Notes under the pieces: generated by a model
The model's database searches: none
Told to the model about the DNA's origin: nothing
What the model saw: the letters and a program-made list of their open reading frames with translations, nothing else
Source of the DNA: Sanderia malayensis
Taxonomy: Eukaryota > Cnidaria > Scyphozoa > Semaeostomeae > Pelagiidae
Assembly (NCBI GenBank): GCA_013076295.1
Contig: RQOL01000772.1
Location: 2,294,001-2,358,000, forward strand
Reading direction: 5' to 3'
Length of the DNA: 64,000 nt
Translations under genes and position numbers: made by a program
Shown here: positions 12,950-23,328 of the stretch, piece by piece
Position numbering within the stretch: the stretch's first letter is position 1
How the letters are laid out: each line of letters begins with the position of its first letter

Positions 12950-13198
12950 GCCGCTGCAGTTAAAATCTGGTCAATAATTTTTTTTCATATTTATGTTATT
13001 AATTGACATGCCTAAGAACCGCCCACTTTGTATTCCAGCCTTCTTATCAATATGAGATCAAACAAGAAAGAAAAACATTTTGAGCTTGGTGAACTTTAAT
13101 TTTGATATTACAATAAACATAATATTTCCAGTGTAATATTTAGCTACATATTACAAGAAATCATACACATATATATTAAACATATATACAGAATTGAC

Positions 13199-14937
13199 TC
13201 AGGATTTTGCAGCAATTTCCTGAATAATTTTATAACAATTTAAGCCACAAATTGGGAGTTTTGTTTTACTACAAGTGTAGTTCTTTCTATTTCCACAACT
13301 CTGAACTGCACACTTTACTATCTTTGGTGGCAGTCTGCAAAATAGAATAGATAAAAGATATAGCTGAGAACAAACTTAAAGTGAATAAATAAAAATTTAG
13401 AAATAGAAAAATAAATTAAACCTTGGTGCTTGGCGTTGCAATGGAAATTCGAGTCCTTTTGAAAGTGAAATGCTACTTCCATTTGTTCCACTTATGTATT
13501 TTATATGATTGCCTAATTTTTTCATCCTACTTGCTGCTGCCTAAAACAAAGTTTTATTAATTACTTCCAATTAGTTACAAAAAACAGGTCTATCAATATA
13601 GCCATGATAATTATAAATGTCAAGTTACCTTCATCTCTTTTTTGCCTTTTGAAGCTTGTTTATTTAGTAATTTATTAATTGTCTGAGCTTTTGTTTCTTC
13701 AATTTGTTTTTGCATTTGTTGTTTTCGCTTCTTTGCTCTTTGCTTTCTTCTTAATTGAGCTTCTTCTGAATTCTCATCTCTTCTTTTCTCCCCTGATCAA
13801 TAAATCAACAAAAACATCATGCAAAATATACAAATCTACAATTAATATATAAAATTAAATATGTGAATAAAGTCTCTTACAAATAGGTAGTTCCATTAAT
13901 TCTGTTTCTCCATCAATATTATGACCATACAAAGCTCTCTGCAAATTAAAATCACTGGTAAGAAATTAACTTATTATAATAAATGAAACATGATCATCAA
14001 ATGAAATTGTTAACTTACCTGCCGTGTTGTCATCAATGAAACATCCTTATCTTTTTTCAATCTCCCCATGTCATCTAATTCACCAGCTTCTAACGCATCA
14101 AGCCATTTGGACTCCTCGTCACTATATGACATACATTTCAGTTCATTATTTTTAAATATTTGAGACATATACAATAAAGAATGGTAACAAGTTGATGAAT
14201 AAATCAACAAACAAAAAAGATAGCATACTCATCATTAACTTTAATTGGTTGAGAAATTTGTGATTGGCTGTCTGAAATTGAATCATCAAGAGTTTTCTTG
14301 CTTTCTTCATCATCTGAAAATTCAGCTTCATCATACTCCAATTCTGTGTAGTAAACAAAAAATTTTACTTTTTAAATAGCTTAAAGCTTCATTCTTTCAG
14401 CTGACAGTAAAATCCTGTTATTACATAAGTTTGTAAAATAATTAGTTATGATAAACTTACGTTGGATCGAACCCTCTGCTGTATTAGTGATATCGATTTC
14501 ATCTGATTTAAGCTCATCATTTTCAACATCATCAATTTGGTATTCAAAGTCCTTGCTAATCTTCTTAATTTTCTTTCTTTTTCCTTCACTTTCATTTTCA
14601 AGAAATGTGTTTGGAAAGGCAACATCTTCCACTTTTTCCAATTTGACAACTCTGGACAAGGAATAATTTAGGTTTTATTTGTTTTCAAATATAATCAAGA
14701 ACTTCTTAAGAACTGCATTATGTGAGGAACAAATATTTGAAAAAGTACTTACTGGGCAGTGCTTACAGTCTCCCCACCAAATTTAATTTTCAATTTCAAC
14801 GACCCAAACTTAGAATCTCTTTTCTTATCATAGCCAACAACGTCAATTTCCTCGCTATTTGACGAAGACCTATCCTTCTTCTTTTTGTGCTTTTTATGCT
14901 TCTTTGTTTTTTTATGCGGTGAGCCTACATTTGACAT
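13199..14937 (-). CDS. INO80B: INO80 complex subunit B
   Basis: This nuclear protein is a subunit of the INO80 chromatin-remodelling complex. The start at 14937 gives MSNVGSPHKKTKKHKKHKKK, a lysine/histidine-rich N-terminus as in human INO80B, then LKLKIKFGG (human LKLKIKLGG). An acidic middle follows, then the diagnostic block WLDALEAGELDDMGRLKKD ending TTRQRAL (about 14030-14115 plus the next exon near 13920). A basic coiled segment follows (EEAQLRRKQRAKKRKQQ, about 13640-13800). The last exon holds the C-terminal HIT-type zinc finger, with CAVQSCGNRKNYTCSK then LPICGLNCYKI, and stops at 13199. About eight exons with short introns. UBE3B begins 250 bp downstream on the same strand. Confidence 0.92.
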
Positions 14938-15254
14938 TAAATTCGTGTTAAATTTGTTGATTGGACAGAAAAATAACAGATAGAAGGCCTTCAGTCAGTC
15001 AGGGCAAGCCAAGCTAACTTTGAAAAAAATCAAATTTATATCACAAATAAACCTATTAAACCTTGTTCTAAGCGTCCTTCTGAGCTTAATTCGTCCTTCT
15101 CTTTTCTTTTCCCCATTTCTTTATGTTTATAGCAAATGTTTATGAGTGGCAAAGTGAAACATTTGAGAGAGTCAGGCCAAGTCAACCCATCCAATCCAAT
15201 CCAAATCTATCCAAGAACCAAACCACTGTCAATCCAAACAAAACTCGCGGCTAA

Positions 15255-15266
15255 TGCGCACGCGCA
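15255..15266. promoter_or_regulatory. NRF1-like palindromic site upstream of INO80B
   Basis: TGCGCACGCGCA matches the known NRF1 consensus (YGCGCAYGCGCR). It lies about 320 bp upstream of the INO80B start codon in an otherwise AT-rich region, where CG-rich 12-mers are rare by chance. The assignment rests on motif match and position only. Confidence 0.4.
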
Positions 15267-15384
15267 GTACCTCAAAAGGTAATATCTGCAGTTCGAGCCA
15301 AGGCAACTGGAGCCATTTCAGCTGGGGGGTTACAAATAAATGTATAGTAAAGTATAGCAAAGAATCCAGTCTTAAATTATCGGT

Positions 15385-15470
15385 TGCAATGATGCAGCGG
15401 TGAGCTGGACCGCTGGAATGGTAGTCAAGAGATCAATGGTTCGATACAAGCTGTAGTCCTACTGAATAAT
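15385..15470 (+). mobile_element. Probable tRNA-derived SINE fragment
   Basis: The stretch GCAGCGGTGAGCTGG, then CGCTGGAATGGTAGTCAAGA, then ATGGTTCGATAC resembles the tRNA-like head of many SINEs: an A-box-like start and a near-consensus B box (GGTTCGATAC against GGTTCGANTC). It does not fold as a standard tRNA gene and lacks a clean acceptor stem. It lies just beyond the PIPOX stop and could be part of that gene's 3' UTR on the other strand. The tail boundary is unclear. Confidence 0.4.
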
Positions 15471-15533
15471 TTCTTTCACATGTAATGTCTGAAATTGTCT
15501 CATGTTTCATCAAGGGACAGATGAAGACACGAT

Positions 15534-17901
15534 CTAAAGCTTACACTTGGAAAATCTTGAAATTCTAAATGATGTAATATCGTAGCTAAGAGTAGAGCCC
15601 AGAATCAGTTCTGACAATAATTTTCCCACAACAGGAGCAAGTTTAAATCCATGACCTAAAAACAAAATATTTTAAAAGCAATTATCATGTATCCATTATT
15701 TAGGTTTTAAGGTTATAAACAAGTAAAGAGCTATACCAAATGAAATAATTTTGTAAGATCTTGAAACTATACCTGAAAACCCAGCACCAATTGCGATGTT
15801 GTCAAACTTTGGATGAACATCAATAATGAAATCGTCGTCAGGAGTTGACTATTAAAATAAAACGAATTAAAAAGCGTTATTTTGATTTCAAAGAAATTCA
15901 CAATAGCTCGAAAGTCTGCGGCTATCCGTCTATACGAAAATGTTGAAGTTGATAAGTAAATACAGTGGCATATACCGTATAAATGCAACGCTCCACAACG
16001 CATGGCTTAGGATGCACATTTTCAAAATGATTGCCAACATATTCGCTAATGACTTTAACATCGCCTTCCAAAGAACTTTTTACTTCAGAATTATCTGCAT
16101 CCACTTTAACGCCATGATGCAAACAAATCTGTTGACAAAAAAGTAAAACCAAACACGCTAGACAATATAGAAAGTTTCATAACTTTTTTGAGTCACAGGA
16201 TATCTCCTCTCAAAATTTCGAAGTATGGCCCTATGGTTTGTTCTAAATGCCTCTAGGACAAATGGCTCAAAAGTTTGGGTCTCGGAAGAGATGTATTTCC
16301 GAGCCAGAACTTGTACAATATAAAAGCTCAATTCCCAAGTGCTATATATGATGTGTGCGTGTTTTAAATAGATTAGAAAACTTTACCTTAATCATATCTG
16401 GATATTCGATACACGGCAATCCGTAAATTTCGCATTTTTTTGAAGAGCCATTACCAAAGTCACAAAAACACGGAAAACTATTATCGGCTCTGTATCGTTT
16501 GTCAGTTGTTTTCCAATAACATACATTGATCAAGTAAGGCTTTAAAACAAAAAGATTATGGTCTTCTAGAATCTTTATTTCTTCAATGAAGAGGGAATAT
16601 AGATCAGGATTTCACATTAAAATATTATCTAGATAATGTTGGAATAAAAAATAGTGTATAGCTGATGATATTTAATTAATGAAAAAACTTAATGGTATTA
16701 TTTACCTGTAATGGCAAATTCAAGGCCAATTGTCTGGTTAGGTGCGACGTCCATGGTCCTTAAATAAAAGGAATTTTAATACATTCCTCCACTACGACTA
16801 GAATATGGTCGACTTATGTAGTGACTAAAGACGTTTGTTATACACCTGCAGTGATGATGACCTTTTTAGCTTTGAAAGTTTTCGTCGATGTTTTAAGGAC
16901 AATAACTTCACCAGGAATAATCTGATCCACTCGCTCTCCGTCAATAATTGTTCCACCGTTATTCAAAAACAGTTCCTTCAAAAGAAAGAAGAGACATTTT
17001 GGCATTAAAGCTACTAAATGTAAAATGTTATGATAAAAATTCCAGCGCAAGTGAAAGATGGCGTTTTCTATTTATTTCTAAAACAACCCTTGCTTCGCAT
17101 AGCCGCCCACGGCCGCAATCTAGTGCTAGAAAACAGATGCCGCTATTCAGGAAAGGGCGCTAAATTCAAAGTGTGGTCAGTTAGCGGGGGCGTTTATTCA
17201 ATGAAATTCAGCACCCTGATACTGTCTCCGCATTTGTTTGCCATTAAAACCCCTGCTGCTGGTTCGATTATGGCGCCAGTTCCATCTGCATACTTCAACA
17301 TTGGATACAGCTGCTTAAAATCATCACTTTCAAGCAACGAGGAATCTATCCCCAACCCCAGTTCTTGAAGATTCTTCTTCACTTCTTTAGCTGCTTTTAA
17401 CGGGTGAAAATCAATGCTCAGCAAACCACATTGGCTGAAAAGAATGATGTCATGTGATCATGCAACAATATACACGGGTATAATGACAAGGCAGGTACAA
17501 TAATAATTTCATGGTATGTTTACTTGAATAATTTGGTGTTTGTTTGTTCCTCAATGCTTTTCCATATTTTAAAGCATTCTGGCATCATATCAGCGTAGAT
17601 TTTCTGTCCATATGAATAACGAATCACGCGGCTTTGACCATGCGAACTTCCTCTTGAATGAGGCAAGGGAAACTACAAAATAAACCTAAACATATCACTA
17701 GCACGCAAAAGCCACAAACAAAAATTGCCAATTTGTGTGCATATTCAATTTTATTCCTTTGAAATATAAAACCCGATAAACCTGTTCAAGCAGAAGAACA
17801 TTATTGCAGCGCTTTTCTGAGAGCATGTATGATGTTGCACTGCCTATAATGCCTGCCCCAATAACACAAACATTCCATATGTTATTTTCTTTATCCACCA
17901 T
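15534..17901 (-). CDS. PIPOX: Peroxisomal sarcosine / pipecolate oxidase
   Basis: This FAD enzyme oxidises sarcosine and L-pipecolate with release of hydrogen peroxide. The first exon (17784-17901) starts [11 protein letters not shown] and carries the dinucleotide-binding motif [11 protein letters not shown]. The next exon has [15 protein letters not shown], nearly identical to human PIPOX. Further exons give [35 protein letters not shown], then VVERCIYT; the cysteine there aligns with the covalent-flavin cysteine of this family (human ESCMYT). The last exons give [28 protein letters not shown] and the end [11 protein letters not shown]. The C-terminal CKL fits the peroxisomal PTS1 pattern; human ends AHL. 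About nine exons. It is head-to-head with MIOX, 247 bp between start codons. Confidence 0.93.
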
Positions 17902-18148
17902 CTTTGTACAATTATTTTGAAAAAGAACAAAGTCAAACAATTCCTTCGATTTGAATGGGCAAAGGAAGTGACGTAGGGACAGGTCTGTGAAGTCAGTCGT
18001 CAGGCCTGGTCTTGGTCTAACACACATCATTGTAAAAACAACAATTCTCCATCGTTTTGCTGTTTCATGATACTACTACGCCGGTATTGAAAGTTAGTTC
18101 GGCTTTTAGTGCCTGGTGTTGAAGGAACTCATATCATTAATACTCATA
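17902..18148. promoter_or_regulatory. Shared PIPOX-MIOX bidirectional promoter region
   Basis: Only 247 bp separate the two start codons of these divergent genes, so both 5' UTRs and promoters must lie here unless there are distant upstream exons. No TATA box is evident at a convincing distance. The inference rests on gene layout. Confidence 0.5.
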
Positions 18149-20953
18149 ATGCCTCCTGTAAGTGTATAGTGATTGAAATCAACTTTTTGATATACCTTCT
18201 ATCAAATGTAAATAGATTATTTTAGCGATTTCTTCAAACTTAGGACACGCAATTAAACTCCCTCCATATTGTTTGTGGCCTCTATTTTCTTGTGCGTGAA
18301 TGCTTTGTTGGAAATTTTTTGTAGATGGGCTACAACCTCTTGGATCCCTCACAAGTATATCGTCCAGAATCAAAATATCAAGATCTAAATTCTGCGAAAA
18401 GGACTCAAAAAGGCCAAAATGATTTTAGGCAATTTTATCAGGTAAAAAGTTAGAACTTGAAAACTGAAACCTTTTGGAGGTTGTTTCATATGTAAATGAT
18501 CATTTTATAATGCAAATTTCTCCATTATGATTCGGTGCTGTATATTTGAAAGGAGAACTTGCAAACAGAAAATGTCATGCGGACATACCAAATGATGCAT
18601 TCTCAACAAACTTTGAATTTTGTCAAGGAAAAGGTATGTGGAGGGAACCTTTGCGAAGAATATTGCAATTTGTACTTTTAATTTATAAGAAACTTAATAC
18701 TAGACAACGCAAAGTTTCAGAAACTTTCAGAACCACAAATTAAGGAACTTGAAACTAATACCGTATCACTTTCGAAAACCAATTTGAAGAGCAAATAAAT
18801 AGCGGAAATTATCGATAATGCTGTACATAATGCTACTTGACCCATATTGACGACTTTTGTTTGTAAAAATGGTACTGATTATACATAGTTGCTATATCTA
18901 TGCTATTTATGTGTTGGCAATTTTTATTTCTAAAGATTGCAAAATGGGGTTCATTGGATAAAGCAGAAATGACAATATTTGAGGCAGTGTTTATGTTGGA
19001 TGATTTGATTGACGAATCAGATCCAGATGTAAATTTACGTTTTTCTTATTTTGTAATTCTATTTATTAAGAATTTCGAATAGTGTGTTTTGTTTTTCTAC
19101 ATATTTTGTTGCTGTTGTTGTTGATAGATTGATCTTCCAAATTCTGTGCACGCATTTCAAACGGCTGAAAGAATCCGAGCAAAACACCCCGACAAAGGTT
19201 ATTGTATTAAATTTATCAATGCATATCGACACTTTCTTGTGTTTCTCTTTGAAATTTAATCTTCTAATCTGTAAAATTTTAGTCACTAATTGTCCACATC
19301 AGCTCTTTTGAGTTGCCTAAGCCAGACCTGCGTTATCAAATAAATCTACGTATGTATATATGTCCCAATTCGCGTTTCTAATCTTTCTGAATCGATTTAA
19401 ACCGGTTTCAGATTGGTTTCATCTTGTTGGCCTTGTTCATGATTTGGGAAAGGTTCTAGCTTTATGGAGTGAACCGCAAGTATGAATACGAATTTGTTCA
19501 TTGTTGTATTGCATTGCATTGCATGTATTACAAGCCAATTGGGTGACCAAGAAGTTAAAAAATTGCTTCTACACTCTTTTTTTTATAAGAACACACTTTA
19601 TAAGAACACTGAGGCTCGATTTCTCAAAAAAATAAGAACAAGTTTAGAACATGCTCAGCCTCGGATGAGAAATTAAAAAGAAACAAAAAGTGATTTTTGA
19701 ATTTTTTCACTTTAACAAAACAAAACCATGCAATTCCTAAACAAAAGTCATTCATAAGACAACGTGTTATGCCGTAGTAAAGTAGCTGAGTACATGTATA
19801 AATAATGTTTGAGTTCTGGTCTAATGTCACTGCAAAAATAAAATAAGAGCACTTTTAAGAACATTTGAGCCTTAAATTATGAAAAAATTAAGGACATCGA
19901 GCCTCGGCAAAAATTATCTGGTTTTTATAAAAAAAAGAGTGTACCACGAACACTACAAACGTTGAATTTTATCGTAGTTTGCCGTGGTCGGAGACACGTT
20001 TCCAGTTGGTTGCAAATTTCAAGATTCCATTGTTTTTCCTGACACATTTCAAGATAATCCAGATTCCCAAGATCCTCTTCTCAGGTGAGATCTTACTTGT
20101 TTTAGTCCATCCACCTTCACCACCCAATTGGCGCTGCTTGTAAGATATATATGATAGAGTGACGCAAAGATATATATAATTGTTATTTTGATTTTTAGCA
20201 CAAAGTATGGAATTTACGAACCAAATTGTGGATTGAAAAATATAATCATGTCTTGGGGCCACGATGGTCTGTATTTTAATTTAGCTGCGAATATATGTTA
20301 ATATAAGCAATTAAATTGAATAATTTTACCAAACACACGAAATCAACGGAAACGATATTCGCGAGATGAATTTTAATATTTGGGTATTTGGGTATTGCTT
20401 GTTTATTGAGGCCGAACGAGGCTAGAGACGAGAATACAGATATTCAACTTCTTTTTGTCACGCATTCTAGTATCACACAGGATTCTAACCTTTCCTATCC
20501 TGTCTTCATACAAAATTCAAATATTTGATACATGAATATGTATTAATTTATTTTTCCAGAATACATGTATCAAGTATTGGTAAAGAATGAATGCAAGGTC
20601 CCCGAAGAAGGACTGAACATCATTCGATTTCATTCATTTTATCCCTGGCATTCGTGTGGTGACTATTCATATTTATGTTCAGAAAAAGACAATGAAACAC
20701 TTCGATGGGTGCAAGAATTCAAGTATTTAACTACGCAATTCTTATCTTTTCCACATAAATCATTTTATTTACTACTTCCCTGGTCATACGGACATTTTTT
20801 GTTTGCTTATTGAATCTAATGCCTCTCTTTCGTTTCGTTTCTAGTAAATTTGACCTCTATTCGAAAAGTGATTCAATTCCTGACATACAAGCAGTCATGC
20901 CATATTACCAGTCATTGATTGATAAGTATTGCCCAGGGAAATTGAAATGGTAA
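18149..20953 (+). CDS. MIOX: Myo-inositol oxygenase, 10 exons
   Basis: This di-iron oxygenase opens myo-inositol to D-glucuronate, the first step of inositol breakdown. I can join ten exons in frame: 18149-18157, 18325-18441, about 18553-18633, 18936-19028, 19128-19197, 19412-19479, 19978-20084, 20199-20266, 20560-20722 and 20845-20953. They total 885 bp, or 294 residues (human 285). All iron ligands of the family are visible: NSVHAF, GLVHDLGK (His-Asp pair), MSWGHDE, RFHSFYPWH and the Asp of FNKFDLY. Other signatures are DESDPD, FAVVGDTFPVGCK and the C-terminal YYQSLIDKYCPGKLKW. The first exon codes only MPP; translation could instead start at the next ATG (18325). The intron 19480-19977 holds a MITE. 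Confidence 0.95.
19572..19941. mobile_element. TA-flanked MITE, CACTC/T-run family, in a MIOX intron
   Basis: The left end CACTCTTTTTTTTATAAGAA and the right end, whose complement reads CACTCTTTTTTTTATAAAAA, form inverted repeats. TA flanks both sides (19570-19571 and 19942-19943). Internally there are several ATAAGAACA/TAAGAACAC repeats and two GCCTCGG blocks. The size is 370 bp with no coding frame. A second, related element lies at 27875-28280. Confidence 0.75.
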
Positions 20954-22121
20954 CTTTACCTCGAAGAAGAGTTACCTGCTCATTCCGTATTCATTTTCTG
21001 TTACTAAACTGTAACTAATTAACATCGTAAAATTATTTACTCTTGCTGTAACATTTAATATATATTTATTCATTTATATATTACTTTGTTCGTTTTCTCT
21101 TTCTGAATTTGTAGCATTGTATCTATTTGTAACATTGCAATTGCATAATTTTCTACAAAGCGAGTTTTGTTCTTTGCAGTATTGCATTACTATACTGCAA
21201 GCATGTTCACTACTTTGACCAATAACAATGGGTTCTGCTGATTTGACAAAACGATCCAGTGTTTAGATAAATTGCAGAATTGTTTAGCGAATGAGTCTTT
21301 ATATTATTGAGCTAAGCATGTCAAAGCCATGATAGGGATCATCAGGTAATTGCCTTTAGAGTTGTCATCAGAAAAAAAGAAATATTTGAAAACATTTCGG
21401 CGTTACAGATAAAGACAGTTAAATGGTGCACAAGAAACAAAGTGGACAATATTAATTTTTGATAGCCTCGTTACAAGATTGTGCAACTTAAAACACCGGC
21501 GTTATGTAATTGTTGGGCAATTATGTGGCTTTAAGGCAGAAATGGAATATTAAGTAAAGATTTTGCAAACGGCTGGTAGAGAATTGAGTAATTACAACGT
21601 GTCATCCGGCTTTTCTACTTTGAAGCAACGTTTTTTGGATGGATTGAGTTACTAATCTCTCCAACGTGCTGTTGAAAATGTAGGAAAAGTAAGATTAAGA
21701 ACTTTTTTAACAACTCAAACGAAAGTGTTAACTATGGAACGTCCAGCTGATTTAGAAGATGCAGGTGCACGTAATGTTTGTGCTTAAATAGAAGAACATA
21801 CTTGAGTGTTATTTACTTCTACTGTGATGGCTTGCTGAGCAATAGTGCACATATAACTGCACTGTGACTGAAATATGATATACAAGAAAAGATTTCCAAG
21901 ATAAAAATTATCTCTGCATGCAACTGAAGAGCACAAACATTGAGATTAGAAAGAAGAAGATTGTAGCAATCAATTGGAAAGATAGGTATATGTGAGTATA
22001 AAGATAATCGATGAAGCAGGGAATACGAAGTCTTGTATAACATAACTACTAAACGATATAAAACTTCTTTCTGATAAAAACTGTCAAAAAAATAAAAAAG
22101 GATACTAAATACTGGCTAAAA
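20954..22121. other. Gap between MIOX and the GPCR gene
   Basis: About 1.2 kb. It holds a possible decayed coding remnant (21554-21787, separate entry). The rest is AT-rich with no recognisable exon or RNA gene. The GPCR promoter should lie at its right end. Confidence 0.5.
21554..21787 (+). pseudogene. Possible decayed coding remnant, unrecognised
   Basis: One frame reads protein-like for about 77 codons with a single internal stop. Upstream of the stop it gives SSGFSTLKQRFLDGLSY; downstream it gives SLQRAVENVGKVRLRTFL, then LTMERPADLEDAGARNVCA and a final stop. The composition (no poly-AT codons, mixed charge) is unlike the flanking noncoding DNA. I do not recognise the family. It could be a chance frame. 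Confidence 0.25.
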
Positions 22122-23153
22122 ATGTATAACGAGAACATCTCCGAGGTTGAAGAAATTTGTGAAAGGTTTTCCACGTATCGAGTTATTGTTGAAGCTTCGT
22201 TACTACCAATTAACGTAATTGGAAGTGTATTGGTGTTACGAGCAATTCATATAACCAATGAAGTTAATAATATCAGCACATTTAAATTCATTGCCAATCT
22301 TGCAATAATAGACATCGTCATCGCAATCTTTGGCTGTCCCTTACTCATTACAATGCATTATCATTGGACACTGGGGGAATTAGAATTTGAAACTGTAAAA
22401 ACAATTTTTTATGTCATTTTCATGGCAACACGCTTGGCAAGTGCACTAACGCTCATTGCACTATCACTGGATAAAGTATTTGCTTGTATTTTTCATTTGA
22501 AGTATGAAAATTACATGACAATGGCTAGAATTTGTTCGGTAATCAAATTAATATGGCTCCTTTCGGCCACAGTCAGCGCCTTGCAGTGGATTGAAGACGA
22601 TAAGCATCGAGAAAAACGTTTCTGTCAGCCATATAGAAATGTTACAGATACAATTATAAATGTCTTGTTGCTTGTGTGCTTCTGCATTGTACTGGGAAGT
22701 AATGTATATTTAATGTTTTTGAGCAAAGAGCACAGAAAGCAGGAGTGGATGCAAAGACGCGAAACGATCAGAAAAAATAAGAAAATTTACGAGAATTACA
22801 AATCGATTCGATCTCTTGCATTGTTATTATGCATGTATGGTATTGGACTGCTACCATTGGTCAGTTATACTCTAATCAGAGAGCTGATTGGTTGCAATAG
22901 TGCCACGTGTACAAAAGTGACAGAATATCTCACAATTATTCACTATCTCGATATGAACACGAGGTTTGTAATTTATTGTTGTCGTTTTAAGTCATTACGT
23001 ACAAGTATATTGAGAGTAATTGGATGCGGACGCCCTGCACAGAACCAGATTGCACCACAAAGAAAAGTTGGAATAGCCAAAGTAAATGGAGCAGCAAATA
23101 TTACGTTTGTTGATGAAGCTCAAAATGGCAAAATTAGTGACATTGTAAAGTGA
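22122..23153 (+). CDS. Class A (rhodopsin-like) G-protein-coupled receptor, single exon
   Basis: This is a 343-residue protein with seven hydrophobic segments (roughly residues 21-44, 55-79, 93-121, 135-155, 177-203, 231-256 and 266-291). Class A landmarks are Asn31 in helix 1 (NVIGSVLVL), Asp64 in helix 2 (ANLAIID), Trp82 in the first outer loop (HWTLG) and a helix 7 that ends MNTRFVIYC, a loose form of NPxxY. Asn5 is a glycosylation sequon. Two features are odd. The DRY motif is replaced by Asp117-Lys-Val. No cysteine is present at the usual start of helix 3, although the second outer loop keeps one (RFCQPY). The third inner loop is short and very basic. The ligand is unknown. AATAAA at 23268 could be its poly(A) signal. 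Lack of introns suggests an expanded or retrocopied receptor family. Confidence 0.85.
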   Translation: MYNENISEVEEICERFSTYRVIVEASLLPINVIGSVLVLRAIHITNEVNNISTFKFIANLAIIDIVIAIFGCPLLITMHYHWTLGELEFETVKTIFYVIFMATRLASALTLIALSLDKVFACIFHLKYENYMTMARICSVIKLIWLLSATVSALQWIEDDKHREKRFCQPYRNVTDTIINVLLLVCFCIVLGSNVYLMFLSKEHRKQEWMQRRETIRKNKKIYENYKSIRSLALLLCMYGIGLLPLVSYTLIRELIGCNSATCTKVTEYLTIIHYLDMNTRFVIYCCRFKSLRTSILRVIGCGRPAQNQIAPQRKVGIAKVNGAANITFVDEAQNGKISDIVK

Positions 23154-23328
23154 ATAGCTTTAACTAACATTCATCTTGAGAGATATAACTTTCTGGGTCT
23201 AGTTACGTCAGCAGTAGGCTTACCATGCTAATCAGGTAAGCATAGCATTATCAGTATAGCCATTGTGAATAAATTTAGTTGTAAGATTTATCCGTTGCTT
23301 GTAATATAAAATAGTAAAGTCATTGCTG

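Larger units (their letters stand above)
14938..15533. other. Gap between INO80B start and PIPOX stop
   Basis: About 600 bp. It contains the INO80B promoter side with an NRF1-like palindrome (15255-15266) and a tRNA-like SINE fragment (about 15385-15470) near the 3' end of PIPOX. Otherwise I see no gene. Confidence 0.5.

Noticed and set aside
15400..15460. True tRNA gene
   Set aside because: No complete acceptor stem or standard anticodon arm; better read as a SINE head.
17030..17368. 112-codon plus-strand frame
   Set aside because: It is antisense to a PIPOX exon that matches the human protein; the intronic part shows no domain.
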